Assembly (NCBI GenBank): GCA_030248195.1
Contig: JASAND010000702.1
Coordinates: forward strand, 1-64,000
Length of the DNA: 64,000 bases
Source of the DNA: Trissonchulus latispiculum
Taxonomy: Eukaryota > Nematoda > Enoplea > Enoplida > Ironidae
Direction: 5' to 3'
Shown: positions 19,671 to 31,474 of the stretch, piece by piece
Layout of the letters: each line of letters starts with the position of its first letter
How positions within the stretch are numbered: position 1 is the stretch's first letter
Position numbers and translations under genes: made by a program
Notes under the pieces: generated by a model
The model's database searches: none
What the model saw: only the letters and a program-made list of their open reading frames with translations
What the model was told of the DNA's origin: nothing

Positions 19671-21183
19671 GGGGGAATTTCTATGAAAAATTTCAACGTG
19701 ACATGGACTTTTTGTATTAGATACTTCAAGTTACTTTTTTGACTGGAACCAACCTATGTACCAAATGAGTAAGCAATACGCCTGTACAACAAACGAACTA
19801 ATAATTTGTAGGTTAGCTTTTGGACACATCCGCCTACGCCTTTGCAGTTGGTAACTCGAATAACCTAATTAGGCGCATGCCAACGCCATTTTTTCTTTAT
19901 TCTTAGATTTTGAAAGGGTAAACAATTTCCTTTATTTTCATGCACACTGCTTAGACTTTATATAATTACAGCCGATAGTGTGTATTCGGTTCGTTTGGTT
20001 TAATGTCTTAATTGGTCCCACACCCAGTAACGTAGCAGCCTGTTTAGTTTTATCTTTCAGCTTATGAATGTGCAGGCATTCGCTGCCTATCACCTTGTTT
20101 TGAAAAGTTTAACGAACCATATTCAAGCAATCTGTTCTACTGCGCCTACATTTCGGGGCGTGGTAGACTTTCAACAAAAACACGTAATCGAATTTATAAA
20201 ATCTTGAACTTAGTTGATGCTGTATTTAAGTACAAAATTATGTGAAATCAAGGTATGTATGCCTGACATTACCCCAGCAATGCTCGTTGTGTTGTAGTGC
20301 GCGCGTATCCTGGAATATAATTTAAAAGTTGGTATTTCGTAATGCAGTTACCTCCGCATTTCCAGCGGTAACTTAACTCTAATAACATCATTAGACGAAT
20401 GTTAGCCTGAGAGTTAGGTATGTAATGTTAGTTTATAATAGCGCAACTAATTTGTTATTTTCATGCACATTGGTCCATGCAATACCTAATTATGATGTAT
20501 TGGACGTGCTTGTGCTAACGGAGCTTGCTTTCCCAATGGCTAAGCTTGGTCCTACGCCCAGTAGCATTAGTTTACACCTGCAAACTTCTATTTTAACAGC
20601 CATTCTAAAAGGTGGAATTGTCAGAATTTGACTAATTTTAGATTTCCAAAGCTTCCAAGATGCTGCATGCATACTATAACGTATGTACTTGGCTGCTACC
20701 GTACTAAGCAGTTTAAATGACGGGACAATACTGAACGGCTTAACACAAAAGCAAGAAACGAAAAAGAAAGAAAATCAGTCAAGTAATTGATCGTTTTCCA
20801 CTTTCCTCCTTTAGTGAGCTCAAACGCAATCACAGTAAAGCGATAAAGCGAAAGTAAACCTCCCTAAACAGGAAACCGACAATCTGCCAGAATGGGAGAG
20901 CTGTCGGTTTGGAGAGGACTTTCACCTCCTCCACTCTGAACTAGAGCTCAGGTCGCTGATATCACAACAATCACAACTGTGCCAACAAAATATGCAAACT
21001 GTTAAAATACAAGGAGCTAAATTTTAGAAATGGTGAATTCGCGAACTTTTTAAAGCAGTTGAAATTATGTAGTATATCTTCGATAGAATATGGGCAATGT
21101 CTAAGTAAAAATGTCAGTCAATACTCATCAATATCTATCACAGTGCTTTTTTCTTTTCTTAGATTCCTGCTATTTTGCTAGAA

Positions 21184-24100
21184 ATGGACACTCCTTATAG
21201 AGCTTTTACAATCGGTTACATCGCTACCGAATCCGTTGTTGGTGTTGTGGGATTGCTTGGAAATCTACTGGTAACTATGCGTCACTATATTCCGTTCTCC
21301 AACCAGTTTATTGAGTTAGCAGTACAGACCACTATTTATTTTTTGCTTCGGACTCATGCACCGCCAAGGCCTATATGGGGTTGCTCTCCGCAGCCCTGTG
21401 AAAGTGGACAAGAAGCGGAGAAGCGAAGACCACGGATAGAAAATGTGATCCCCAAGCCAAGTCGGTGTACGGTTATTGGCCAGTGGCTGCAGTCATACCC
21501 AAGGCAAACAACGTTGACTGTCAGCAACACAGTTTGCCCCCCGCATACCTCAAGTGACTAAGATGGCTGAAATCTTGCTATGCCTACTAGGAAAACCTGG
21601 GGACAAAACGAATGGCTGCAGAAGCAAGGTTCGAAGGGGTAGAGCCGAGTCTTAAGATAGGAAAGAGGGAAAGTCCACTTGTTTGATCTAAACTTTAGTT
21701 TTGGTATTTGAAACCACTTATATACTTATTTTTGCCAGTTCATCTGCCAACGTTTACGTAGGTACTCAAAATCAAAAAACACTTGGAAAGCAGAAATTGA
21801 GCGCAGGCCTTTGGAATTAGGAATTCATGTACGCTTTCGATTTTCACAATTTTAGTCCACGACAATAAGGAAACCTGAAATCACACACACAGTTTCGTTA
21901 CATCCTTCACAAATCCCTCCATTCAAAATGTTTCTAATTTGATATTTATCTATCATTGTTGTTTTGTCAGATGTTTGTCTACCATTTCAGATTATTGCCA
22001 CTTTGCTGTACATTCCCGAAAATCGAGTTCCAGAAAATGCCTTCTTGATAAGCCTAGCATTTGCTGACTTTTCAGTATGCAGTGTAATATTTCCAATAAA
22101 TATAGCTGGTACGTTGAGTTTATTTTGGTACAGCGATTTTGAAGCAGAGTCTAAATCAGTTTGCATTTAACACACACTGTTGGTTGGTACAGCCCTCTAT
22201 GAAACAAATTAAGGTAATATTAGGTGTTTCCAGTGTACCGGAAAGCAAAGTTTGTTTGTTGCAAAGCAGGATAAAACTTTTTTGCGGTTACTCTTTCTCT
22301 AGGTGCAGTTCTTGGCGAAGAATACTATAACAATCGACTGGCGCTGTGCGCTGTTATCTGTATGATCTGTGCCCCGGGATGTTTGGCGTCAATATTTAGC
22401 ATGGCCTGGATTAGTATTAGTAGGTCAGTCGCCAGACTGTTTTTCTGTTAGAACATAGACAAATCAAATAACTAGAAATGTTAAGCATGCATAGGTACAA
22501 CCAAGAGTACATCATAATACATAAGAGTGTGACAGCAGGCAATCTCGCTGTTATCAGCTGTAGGTACATGCTATGTTCGCTAACGGCTGACCCCCCCCCA
22601 CAAACGTGTATGTGCTCTTCAAAGAAATTCGCAAGCTATCTTTGCGTGTTAAAGCTCGCAACAGACGCACATTGAACCAACTGAGTAGTTGTGTTTTTGA
22701 GCTTTAACACATAAAGATAGCGTGCGAATTTCTTTGAAGAGCACATACATATTTGTGGGGGGGTCAGCCGTTAGCGAACATAGCATGTACCTACAGCTGA
22801 TAACAGAGAGCTTGCCTGCTGTCACACTCTTATATATTATGTACTCTTAGTACAACGTGTGACAAGCGTCACGCTCTTAGTTATCAAGCGAAAAACATCA
22901 TCTGCACAATAACGGCTGACCCCCCCCCCACAACTGAGTATGTGCACTTCAAATATTATTGTCCGCTATGCCTACGTTCTAAAGCTCGCTACAGACGCAC
23001 ATTGAACCAACTGACTAAAGTCTGACCAAAAAATGTAGGGAGCGAAATTGTTTTATTTATACTGAATTACCGGTACATTTTTGCTGCAGCAATGTATATA
23101 TTTTCTGAACCGTCATGGCATGAACTTTCTTTTGGTAGAAAAAATTTTTTAAAAAAATTAAAATTCATCAAAAGAAGCCGATTTTTAGGTTTTGAAAGAT
23201 CAGTTGAAGTAAGGAACTAGCCGTTTGGTGAAAAATTAGCCCATGTCCCAGACATTTTGAATCCCGAATATCAGCTCATTTCGTCAAAAATTGCGACAGT
23301 TATTCAATTTTTTTGATTTTCAAAATCCTTTGATCTTTGCCGCTTTTCCAACTTTGACTGGCTATTACTCGCGACTCACTCAATGCAAAAATTTTTTAAT
23401 TGGATTTTCAGGACCGCTTACGTGTCAGCTTTCATGTGATATATGTGGTTTTTCAAAATTTGAAAATCGATTTTTTTCGGAAAATACCACTTTTTGACCC
23501 AAAATTTCGACAATGCGAATCCAGCAAAAGTGGGTAAAAATAACATTATCATAAAGTTTAATCTGAGTAGAATCCAACAATATAAAGTTTTAATGGCTAC
23601 GACTTATATTGCACCCGCAACGAATTTTTAAACAATTTCTCTTTTTAGCCTTTTTTTGGCTAGTTTACACTATTTGCGGCAAATCAATGCACAATATATC
23701 ACAACATGTCAGAAATCAGCTGAAATAGGAAATTGTTTAAAAATTCGTTGCTGGGGCAATTCAAGCCATAGCCACGAAAACTGTATATCGTTGGATTCAG
23801 CTCAGATTAGACTTTATGATAATGTTATTTTTACCCACTTTTGCTGGATTCGCGTTGTCGAAATTTTGGGTCAAAAGGTGGTATTTTTCGAAAAAATCGA
23901 TTTTCAAATTTTGAAAAACCACATATATCACATGAAAGCCGACACGTAGGCGGTCCTGAAAATCCAATTTAAAAAGTTTTGCATTGAGTGAGTCGCGAGT
24001 AATAGCCAGTCAAAGTTGGAAAAGCGGCAAAGATCAAAGGATTTTGAAAATCGAAAAAAGTGAATAACTATTGCAATTTTTGACGAAATGAGCTGATATT

Positions 24101-26942
24101 CGGGATTCCAAATGTCTGGGACATGGGCTAGTTTTCCACCAAACGGCTAGTTCCTTACTTCAACCGATCTTTCAAAACCTAAAAAATCGGCTTCTTTTGA
24201 TGAATTTTAATTTTTAAAAAAAATGTTTTCTACCAAAAGAAAGTTCATGCCATGACGGTTCAGAAAATATATACATTGCTGCAGCAAAAATGTACCGGTA
24301 ATTCAGTATAAACAAAACAATTTCGCTCCCTACATTTTTTGGTCAGACTTTAACTTTAGTTCTCGGAAATTATTTTACTGCATTTTCGAAGTAACTTACT
24401 TTTCCAGATTTTTTGCAGACTAAAGTAAATTTTTTCGTGAGGCATCGGCCACATCATTCGATTCCACTATCAGATAACTGGGGACACTTTTTTAATTATT
24501 ATGAAACCGCTCTTCGTTATAAAGAAATTAGCTAAAATGTATGCGCAACCTGGATTTTGCCTACTTTTCCCAACTGTGGCAAGCGACCACTTTAGCTAGA
24601 AAGCAGCACTCGGGACAAAAAAGGGTCCCTGGGTATTTTTAGTGTAAAACACGTCCAGTAAGTGGCAACCATCTAGCTTGCATAGTAAATGCTCCGCAAT
24701 CGCTGGAAAAATTTGGTCATGTTTTTGCAAAAACTACATTTTTATGATAGCAGCGTAAGGAATAGCAGTTAGAAGATTATAATGCCACGGATAATCGGTC
24801 TCGACGAGACCTTCAAACGGACACCCGTAGTTTAATTTTACGGCTTGCCTAGCTCAAGAAATGGCAGATTATTTGATTTCTGCAAAAATGACAAGTTTTC
24901 AACGCCAAAATAGGAAAATTGACTTATCTCACGATAGCGAAAAGCTAGAAAAGTACTTCAAAAAGCAAAAATGTAGAACTCAACAAGATCTTTCGAATGA
25001 ATATAATCATAGCTTTGCAGCAACTGCCTAACTGTCAAAAATTGACAAAACCCACCCTGAACGGAGACGTCGAATTTTTGAAGCGGGATTGCGCGCGCGA
25101 ATGCTAAAAGAACTTATTTTGGAAAGTTTCATCAAATTTCGTCTTGATTTGAACCGTCAATCAACAATATGTGCCCAAAAGCAATCACCACCTTAAAGCT
25201 TATTATCTGCACATGCACATGAGCTTACGAAACTAGCAAAATTAGCAAAATATAGCAGAAATTTTCTGACATGCTGACATCTAACAGGATGAATATAGAC
25301 CAAAAATTTCTGAACATTGATTTCTCAAAACTGAAAAATCGGCCAAAAGTTCTTTTTGTGCCACGATGTCATATGGGCCGAGGGACGTTTTTTGGTTTTG
25401 GCTCAGAAGCTCTTAACGCTGGAGAAAATCGTCCAAATGCACGGTAACACCTTCGGGTACCTTCGCACCTCCTGTGCAGCTTCGGGTGATGATCATCACA
25501 TTGTGATGTCTAATGCGGCAAACAACAACAACAACAACAACAACACGAAATTTAGCAACTTCGCATTGAGTTTTTCTGCTACTCGATAAATTTTAACCCA
25601 AACCAAGAAAAACGTCCCTCCGCAGAAGTGCGGATTTCGATTCTGCCAAAAATCTCCGGAATCCGTCGAGTAGTTTTTGAGAAATCGACGTTCGAAACAA
25701 AATAATCACAGTTTGCCAAAATGGTGCTTCGGCCAAATCTCTAGTTTAAAGCAATAAAGTCGGGCTAATATATAGGCATTCATAAAATGTGCATTTGGAC
25801 GCTACATCGATTGAGTATAAATAAGCCAACTTTGTCCTTAACATGTGACAGTAATTTTGAAAAAACAAATTTCCTCAAAAATGGCTATTTTTTGACACTC
25901 AAAACAGGTTTTTGCTTATATTGACTTAACCACTGGAGATAGCTCAAAGGTTTTAAAAACAAAATGTTCATTTTCGTGTCCTCTTTCCAGCCATAACAAC
26001 TAATCCCGTGTGTTGTCTACCTATTGGGAGCCTAAGGCCAAAAGCCAAAACTTTCTTTTGGCCTAAAAATACGGGACTGGTCCCAGAATGTTAAATAGCA
26101 CGGCAATAGCTTATTTTGTAAGTTTTAGCCACTTACGTAAAGGATTAAAGCCGTATGAATCAAAAATACCAGAAAGGAAAATAGCACCTTAAATAAATAT
26201 ATCCCTAAAGTCACTACTTTTATCATGGTTGCTTATTATCAGAATTTGATACTAATGTTTTAGGTACTTCTATATCTGTCGCTATCCGGTCTTTATGCGA
26301 TGGTTCTCCTGGCGAATGATTGCAATATATTTAGCAATCACTTACCTGTTATGCTTTTCAGTTCAGTTTCCCAACCACGTTGGATGGGGAGCCATAAAAT
26401 TTAATCGCGGGTTTCGCGTCTGCACTATTGATATGACGAATTATTCCTACAGTATGTTCTGTGCCGGTGTGATGCTGACAACAATCGGCATAACATTCAT
26501 TTTTTATTTTCTGATCTATAAAACGATCCGGAAAAGTGCTTCTACCGTAGCCCTGATAACGGGACGAAAATTGACCAGTTCCGAGAAAAAGTCCAGAGAT
26601 CAATGGCTACTGATAAAGACTTCTTTCAAAACTTTTATCTCCTTCCAAATCGCTTGGACTCCGCTGCTGATAGCCTGTGTGGCGGGGATGCGCGACGACG
26701 TCCCCATACCGCTCTATATGATGACCACTTTTTTGGGACACTGTAACAGCACTGTCAACTTTTTCGTCTACTTTGTTGACAACAAAAAGTTCAGACGTCA
26801 ATTTTTGATCACTGCCTGTCGATTATTTGGAAAAACTTGGCGTGTGAATCCGGACGAAGTTACCGTCGTTAATAGGAAATTCACGGTGCCCACAATTCAG
26901 CGCTTTGTCGCTCCTGTGCCGGAAATTAAACAAAAATATTGA
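21184..26942 (+). CDS. Class A (rhodopsin-type) GPCR, 334 aa, 4 coding exons
   Basis: Exons 21184-21270, 21991-22108, 22303-22423 and 26264-26942 join in phase (0, 1, 0+2) with GT/AG borders and give 1005 coding bases. The short N-terminus leads into TM1 (GNLL), TM2 (LAFADF) and TM3 starting with the disulphide Cys (LALC), and ends in ISISRYFYICRYP. The partner Cys is in FRVC (extracellular loop 2). TM6 has AWTP and TM7 ends NFFVY followed by VDNKKFRRQF. The DRY motif is SRY and NPxxY is NFFVY, changes also known in melatonin-receptor and Tre1/Moody-like receptors, to which the RYFYIC segment is most alike. The ligand is unknown. Intron 3 (3.84 kb) is filled with transposons. The ATG at 21184 lies 22 bp after an acceptor-like site, so a 5' non-coding exon is likely. 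Confidence 0.88.
22502..22849. mobile_element. CAAGAG-family foldback in GPCR intron 3
   Basis: The ends are CAAGAGTAC and GTACTCTTA. GTACAAC flanks it on both sides (22495-22501 and 22850-22856), a perfect 7-bp target duplication. The arms pair along nearly the full length and carry a poly-C run (about 22590) and poly-G run (about 22757). There is no coding capacity. Confidence 0.88.
22857..23015. mobile_element. Single degenerate arm related to the preceding foldback
   Basis: From the poly-C run (about 22919) to CAGACGCACATTGAACCAAC this repeats the left-arm interior of 22502-22849 with many changes. The second arm is missing, possibly lost when the neighbouring foldback inserted. Confidence 0.6.
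23016..24352. mobile_element. 1.3-kb foldback with TA target, in GPCR intron 3
   Basis: TAAAGTCTGACCAAAAAATG at 23016 and its exact complement ending at 24352 bound a near-perfect inverted repeat with arms of about 600 bp. TA at both outer ends and the following text ACTTTAG, which is the interior of the TTAA-type family (compare 58233), fit insertion at TA. The arms include the words TGGGTAAAAATAACATTATC and CCAAACGGCTAG. It has no open frames of note. Confidence 0.85.
24353..25192 (+). mobile_element. TTAA family 1, right part (in GPCR intron 3)
   Basis: This matches 58235-60745 without the inserts found there, and ends GCAATCACCACC followed by TTAA (25193-25196). It has single copies of CTAAAAT (24532) and CATCTAG (24670), where the copy at 57650 carries foldback elements, so it works as an empty site. 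Its left end is not present. Confidence 0.85.
25197..26188 (+). mobile_element. TTAA family 2, right part, interrupted by family 1
   Basis: This matches the full copy at 31967-32953 from its internal TTAAAGCTTATAATCTG onward and ends AATAGCACC-TTAA (26189-26192). The left part is absent; family 1 sits at the internal TTAA, so family 1 inserted into family 2. A short CAACAACAAC stretch (about 25518) is an extra. Confidence 0.8.
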
Positions 26943-27341
26943 TATGATTAGTAGAACAGGTAAAGACTGATGCTATGACATTATGACACTCATAATGCTG
27001 CCCAAGCTGACTGTTCAATAACTCAGAAAGATTGTGTTGGCTAGAAGTAGTGTAATCTATTCTTCACATTGCCTTGCCATGGCACGGTAATGTAGAACTT
27101 TTGTTTATTCGGTAGGCGCAGGCGTTAATCAGTACTAATATCCGTAAATTCAATGAATTGTAGGGAACCAGCTTTGTGTTCAGGGTTTGATTGAATAAAG
27201 TGTGAGTCCATTGTGCTTAGAACTTAAAGGCAATTATACTGCGGTGGCTAAGTAAAGGTCACAAATATACAAATAAGTAATCGATGGAGCAACACTGTTT
27301 AGAGGTTTCATGAAATCCTTTAGAAATAAAACTAGTTTTAC

Positions 27342-27768
27342 CAAGAGTACATAATGATAAGAGTATGACAAGCGTCGCACTCTATGCACTGAAGGCCAAA
27401 ACTATGCTCTGCGCGCTATCGGCTGACCCCCCCCCCCACGAATTGATCCCCTCTCACACCGCCCCTATATGGGTAGTGGGTACGTGGTCCAAACGGGGGT
27501 CGCTCACTGCTTTGCATAATTACACGCTGAAATTAGCAGGGGCCCAATTTGGGGAGGGGGTTTAAGCGTGTATGTTTAACACTTGTATGTAGAAAACATG
27601 CTAAGCGAGAGAGCGACCCCCGTTTGGGACTATGTACCCATATAGGGGCGGTGTGAGAGGGGGGTCAATTCGTGGGGGGGGGGTCAGCCGATAGCGCGCA
27701 TAGCATAGTTTTGGCCTTCACTGCATAGAGTGTGACGCTTGTCATACTCTTATCATTATGTACTCTTG
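27342..27768. mobile_element. CAAGAG-family foldback with perfect 7-bp target duplication
   Basis: The ends are CAAGAGTACATAATGATAAG and its complement. GTTTTAC lies at 27335-27341 and 27769-27775. The arms pair almost completely and include a poly-C block (about 27427) and a poly-G block (about 27674). It lies just downstream of the GPCR gene. Confidence 0.92.
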
Positions 27769-27779
27769 GTTTTACCCAC

Positions 27780-28035
27780 TAGTGTTGTGCACCGGCCCTG
27801 TCTAAACCGGCTGGCCGGTGAGTGACAGTTTCTGCGGCTTATCACCTTAAGCTTGCTAAAACCTGCCTTGAAAACTATCAAATATTACATTTTTACTTGT
27901 ATTTTGGAATTTTGGATCGCCGGCGAATAGAGACACCGGCCGACCGGCCGACCGTTCCTGGACCAGCCGCCTCCGACCGGCCGGCGTCGAGCTGGGCCGG
28001 CCGGCTCACGATAAATTGGACTGGTGAACCAACCA
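27780..28035. repeat. CCGG-rich relic with a hAT-like end
   Basis: TAGTGTTGTGCACCGGCCC followed by repeated CCGGCCGG/GACCGGCC words resembles the terminus at 48334-48596 and the hAT-like element at 41585. No second end or target duplication was found. Confidence 0.4.
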
Positions 28036-28243
28036 ATCTCAGGCAGCCTTTTATCAGGTTTCTTAACCTTTGCATTTCTCCGTTATCCAAATTTCCCAAT
28101 ACTGTCTTCCTATGCTTCCAATCCATGAAGCCAGGAATTTAGCGTTTATGACTGATTGCTTTATTCGAGGCGATGTCACTGGATTTTCCTTCGGTACAAA
28201 AATGTACAGCCTGTACGGCCTGTACAAAAATAAACACAAATAT

Positions 28244-29499
28244 GGGTGTGCATAAAACACGGCCCCGGCCCCGGCCCCGGCCCGGTACATAAAACACGGC
28301 CCCGGCTCCGGCCCCGGCCCCGGCCCGGGTGCATAAAACACGGCCCCGGCCCCGGCCCCACATAAAACACGGCCCCATTACGGCCCCGTGCATAAAACAC
28401 GGCCCCGTCACGGCCCCATACATAAAACACGTCCCCGTCACGGCCCCATCAAAAAAATCATGTTTTTGACTAATGGGACTAAATATAACCAATTCAGCAT
28501 CTCCTACCTATCAAATTAAATTGTTTAAATGTTTAGTCTTTGAGTTTGAAAATCTAATTTTGAATTGAAAATGTTATCTTTGAACCACCTTTTGTTAAGT
28601 TTTTGTATCTTCGTAAACCTACAAATAACAAACTTTGTTATGCAGTTATCAAATGCGTCAATTAAATTAAATTGTGTAAAGTAAATGCGTAAATGTGTTT
28701 ATGCTATTTTATGTAATCTTTTATAAAATGTTATTTTTTACGATCTCTTTAACTTTATGACCACAAGGTGTACGGCACGGCTTACTTTAAAAACCTAGTT
28801 ACTGATTGCTAAGATAAACATTATCAGTTGATTTTTAAATCACTCGAAATCTCTAAGCGAGCCCTATTCTACGATGTACAACATTTGGTCATATGTAGTT
28901 TCGTTAACAAGTTAATTTTAAAGGTGATGAAAACTTGTAAATTCTCAAATTTTACAAAAATGTTTTACTTAAGTATTTCGGAGCGCTAGATAAAATTAAA
29001 AATAAATTTACACATAAACACATTTACACAATTTGATTTAATTTACAAATTTAATAACTGCATAACATAAAGTTTGTTATTTGTAGGTTTAACAAGATAC
29101 AAAAACTTAAAAAAGGTGGTTCAACTTCAAAGATAACATTTTCAATTCAAAATTAGATTTTTCAAACTCAAAGACTAAACATTTAAACAATTTAATTTGA
29201 TAGAGTAGGAGATGCTGAATTGGTTATATTTAGTCCCATTAGTCAAAAACATGATTTTTTGATGGGGCCGTGACTGGGCCGTGTTTTATGTATGGGGCCG
29301 TGACGGGGCCGTGTTTTATGCACGGGGCCGTAATGGGGCCGTGTTTTATGTGGGGCCGGGGCCGGGGCCGTGTTTTATGCACCCGGGCCGGGGCCGGGGC
29401 CGTGTTTTATGCACCCGGGCCGGGGCCGGGGCCGGAGCCGGAGCCGGGGCCGTGTTTTATGTACCGGGCCGGGGCCGGGGCCGTGTTTTATGCACACCG
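28244..29499. mobile_element. Foldback with terminal GC arrays (CATAAAACACGGCCCCG)
   Basis: CAAATAT flanks it on both sides (28237-28243 and 29500-29506), a 7-bp target duplication. The ends are [G/C]GGTGTGCATAAAACACGG. Each end carries about 200 bp of an array in which CATAAAACACGG alternates with runs of GGCCCC. The middle is AT-rich and also inverted (arms to about 28880 and from about 28960). The arrays give spurious Gly/Ala/Pro repeat frames on both strands. It is non-autonomous, superfamily unknown. Confidence 0.9.
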
Positions 29500-29506
29500 C
29501 AAATAT

Positions 29507-31474
29507 ACACCTACCTTCATTGTGAAGACATCATGTTACTGATGATTTTAAATATACTGGAGGTAATGTATAATAATTATTTGTAGTTTTAATTCCATTT
29601 TATTTCCAGTGTGCAAATGTTAAATTTGCTGCGTCAGTTGTGCAGTTGAAACTACAAGGTATTTAGGAACGAAATTTGTTATGTACACTTTAATTGCATT
29701 AACCCAGTTCGTCGAACATTTTATAGGTTTATTTTTCATACAGTTTACTTACTGATCCAATTAGATCCTAGGGTTTTAAACATGCATGCATATTAGGTGT
29801 ATATATATTGAATTAACAACTGAACGAATTTCGTTTCTGCAATTCAGAAAGAATTATTTTCTAAGATGATAAGTGGTACAATAATTTAAATACGTTCGCC
29901 ACAGGAATATATAACCTACGCTTCCGAAAATAGTTTCAGAGACAAACTGAACCAGAAGATGATTGAAAGGTCGTTGCAATGCCAGGACAGTCCCCAGGCC
30001 CAGAATCCGCAACTTCATCAAATGAGCCGAAATTTGGTTGTATGGGAAATGTTTTTGACCACACTGAGAAAACGTTTCGATTTCGCGAAATTACATTTTT
30101 AGTGATTCGCAAGGGACTAAGGAAAATTCATTGTCGCCTTTTCTCGATTCAGCTTTTGGTTAGCTGAGTTGTCGCTGCTGCTGGAGCTTTAAGTTTATGC
30201 TGCCGAATAGACAAACAGACTTTAGATTCAAGTTCCACGACACCAAGAAAACCTTTAGATGCAACTTTTCAGCAGAATTCGCAAAGCAAATTTCGATCCC
30301 CTTGATCTCAAAATCGAAATCCGCTAAATCGAAAATTTTGTGATATTTGAACTCAGCATGGTTCTAAAACAGATTTATACTCATACCTAATTACATCTCA
30401 TTTAGTCAATTTTTGCGGATCTGAGGTGGGGGGCTCTACTGAATAAGTCCGCAATGCTTATAGGTGAATATCCAAATCCATGGATGGACTATCTATACGA
30501 ATCATTTGGCGGCCAAACAAAACAAAAGTCACATTTACCCAAAACATCACAGCTTATATACTACAATTACAATTGTTAAACAGATTGCTAATTATTACTA
30601 CAAGACAGTGATTGCATGAATTATGCATACAATGTACAAAACACTTTAACAAAAAGAAGCCGCAATTACATACTTGAAAGAAAAGCAAGACACTTTTAAC
30701 AAGCTAATTGTACAAATAAGGCACTTCATGACACATTACATGGTTTATAGACAAAAATTATAAGAATGTTACAGCAAATCAGTAAACAAATATACAACAC
30801 ATGAAAATAAAAAAGTTATGAATGAAATGAACCAAAAATATGACATTTAGGATCAAGAACGGGACAACTCTCCGCTGACAAAGTTGAGAAAGAATAACAT
30901 GTTTTAGGGATAACACATGAATTTAATTTGAGCGTTTAGATTTAGCATGACATATATAGTAAATTTGAAAAATGGAGACTCCCCTGACCCCAGGCCAGCA
31001 TAAAAGGTGCATAGACTCTCTGACATAAAGGAAAGACCAGACGGTTTCAGCACGTTTGAACTAAAAAACTTCGAACAAATGCAAAAGGTACATGCTATAA
31101 ATATTTTAGTGGGTTTTTGAATGTTTTTTAGTTTTTTTGGCTTTTTGAATTAGTTCTTCTTGGCTGAGAAAACTGATTACTGTTTTACTTTAGTTCTGGA
31201 AAAATTCCAATTTAAAGTTTCCAAACTACAAGGACTTGAAATTTTGTCAAAACACTTTTGAAAAAAGGTTTTCGTAGTCACAGTAGACCAGAATCCATAA
31301 TCTTATCGAGGTGCTAAATTAAACAACTGTAATTTAACCCAAACTTAAAGTAGTTAGAAATCACAAACAACTGAATACTACAATTACAAAAGGAAGAGCA
31401 CATTAACACGACATTAAATACAAATATTTGGTAGCTGCTAAAGAGTTGCTGTGAGAAAGGCTGCGGGGGCAACT
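29507..31474. other. Intergenic, with a relic of the GGGTCTTTTCC foldback family
   Basis: About 29990-30445 resembles the element at 63316-63932 in both orientations (TTTTTGACCACACTGAG on the left, GATATTTGAACTCAGC on the right) but is decayed and has no clear ends. The rest, next to the stop of the EGF/nitrobindin gene, probably holds its 3' untranslated region. Nothing else is recognised. Confidence 0.5.

Larger units (their letters stand above)
17200..21160. other. Intergenic region upstream of the GPCR gene
   Basis: No coding gene is recognised. Noted items are a 56-bp direct repeat (18205-18260 and 18773-18828), a small palindromic cluster (19600-19670), and two diverged related stretches starting TATTTTCATGCACA (about 19935 and 20456). 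A polypyrimidine stretch ending in TTCTTAG at 21150-21161 suggests an upstream non-coding GPCR exon somewhere here, but I cannot place it. Confidence 0.5.

Noticed and set aside
21175..21561. A 128-aa frame continuing GPCR exon 1 past 21270
   Set aside because: The sequence after 21270 begins GTAACT and loses GPCR character; TM1 continues correctly only by splicing to 21991.
28063..29542. Gly/Ala/Pro repeat proteins on both strands
   Set aside because: They are translations of the GGCCCC arrays in the foldback at 28244-29499; the same text is open in several frames.
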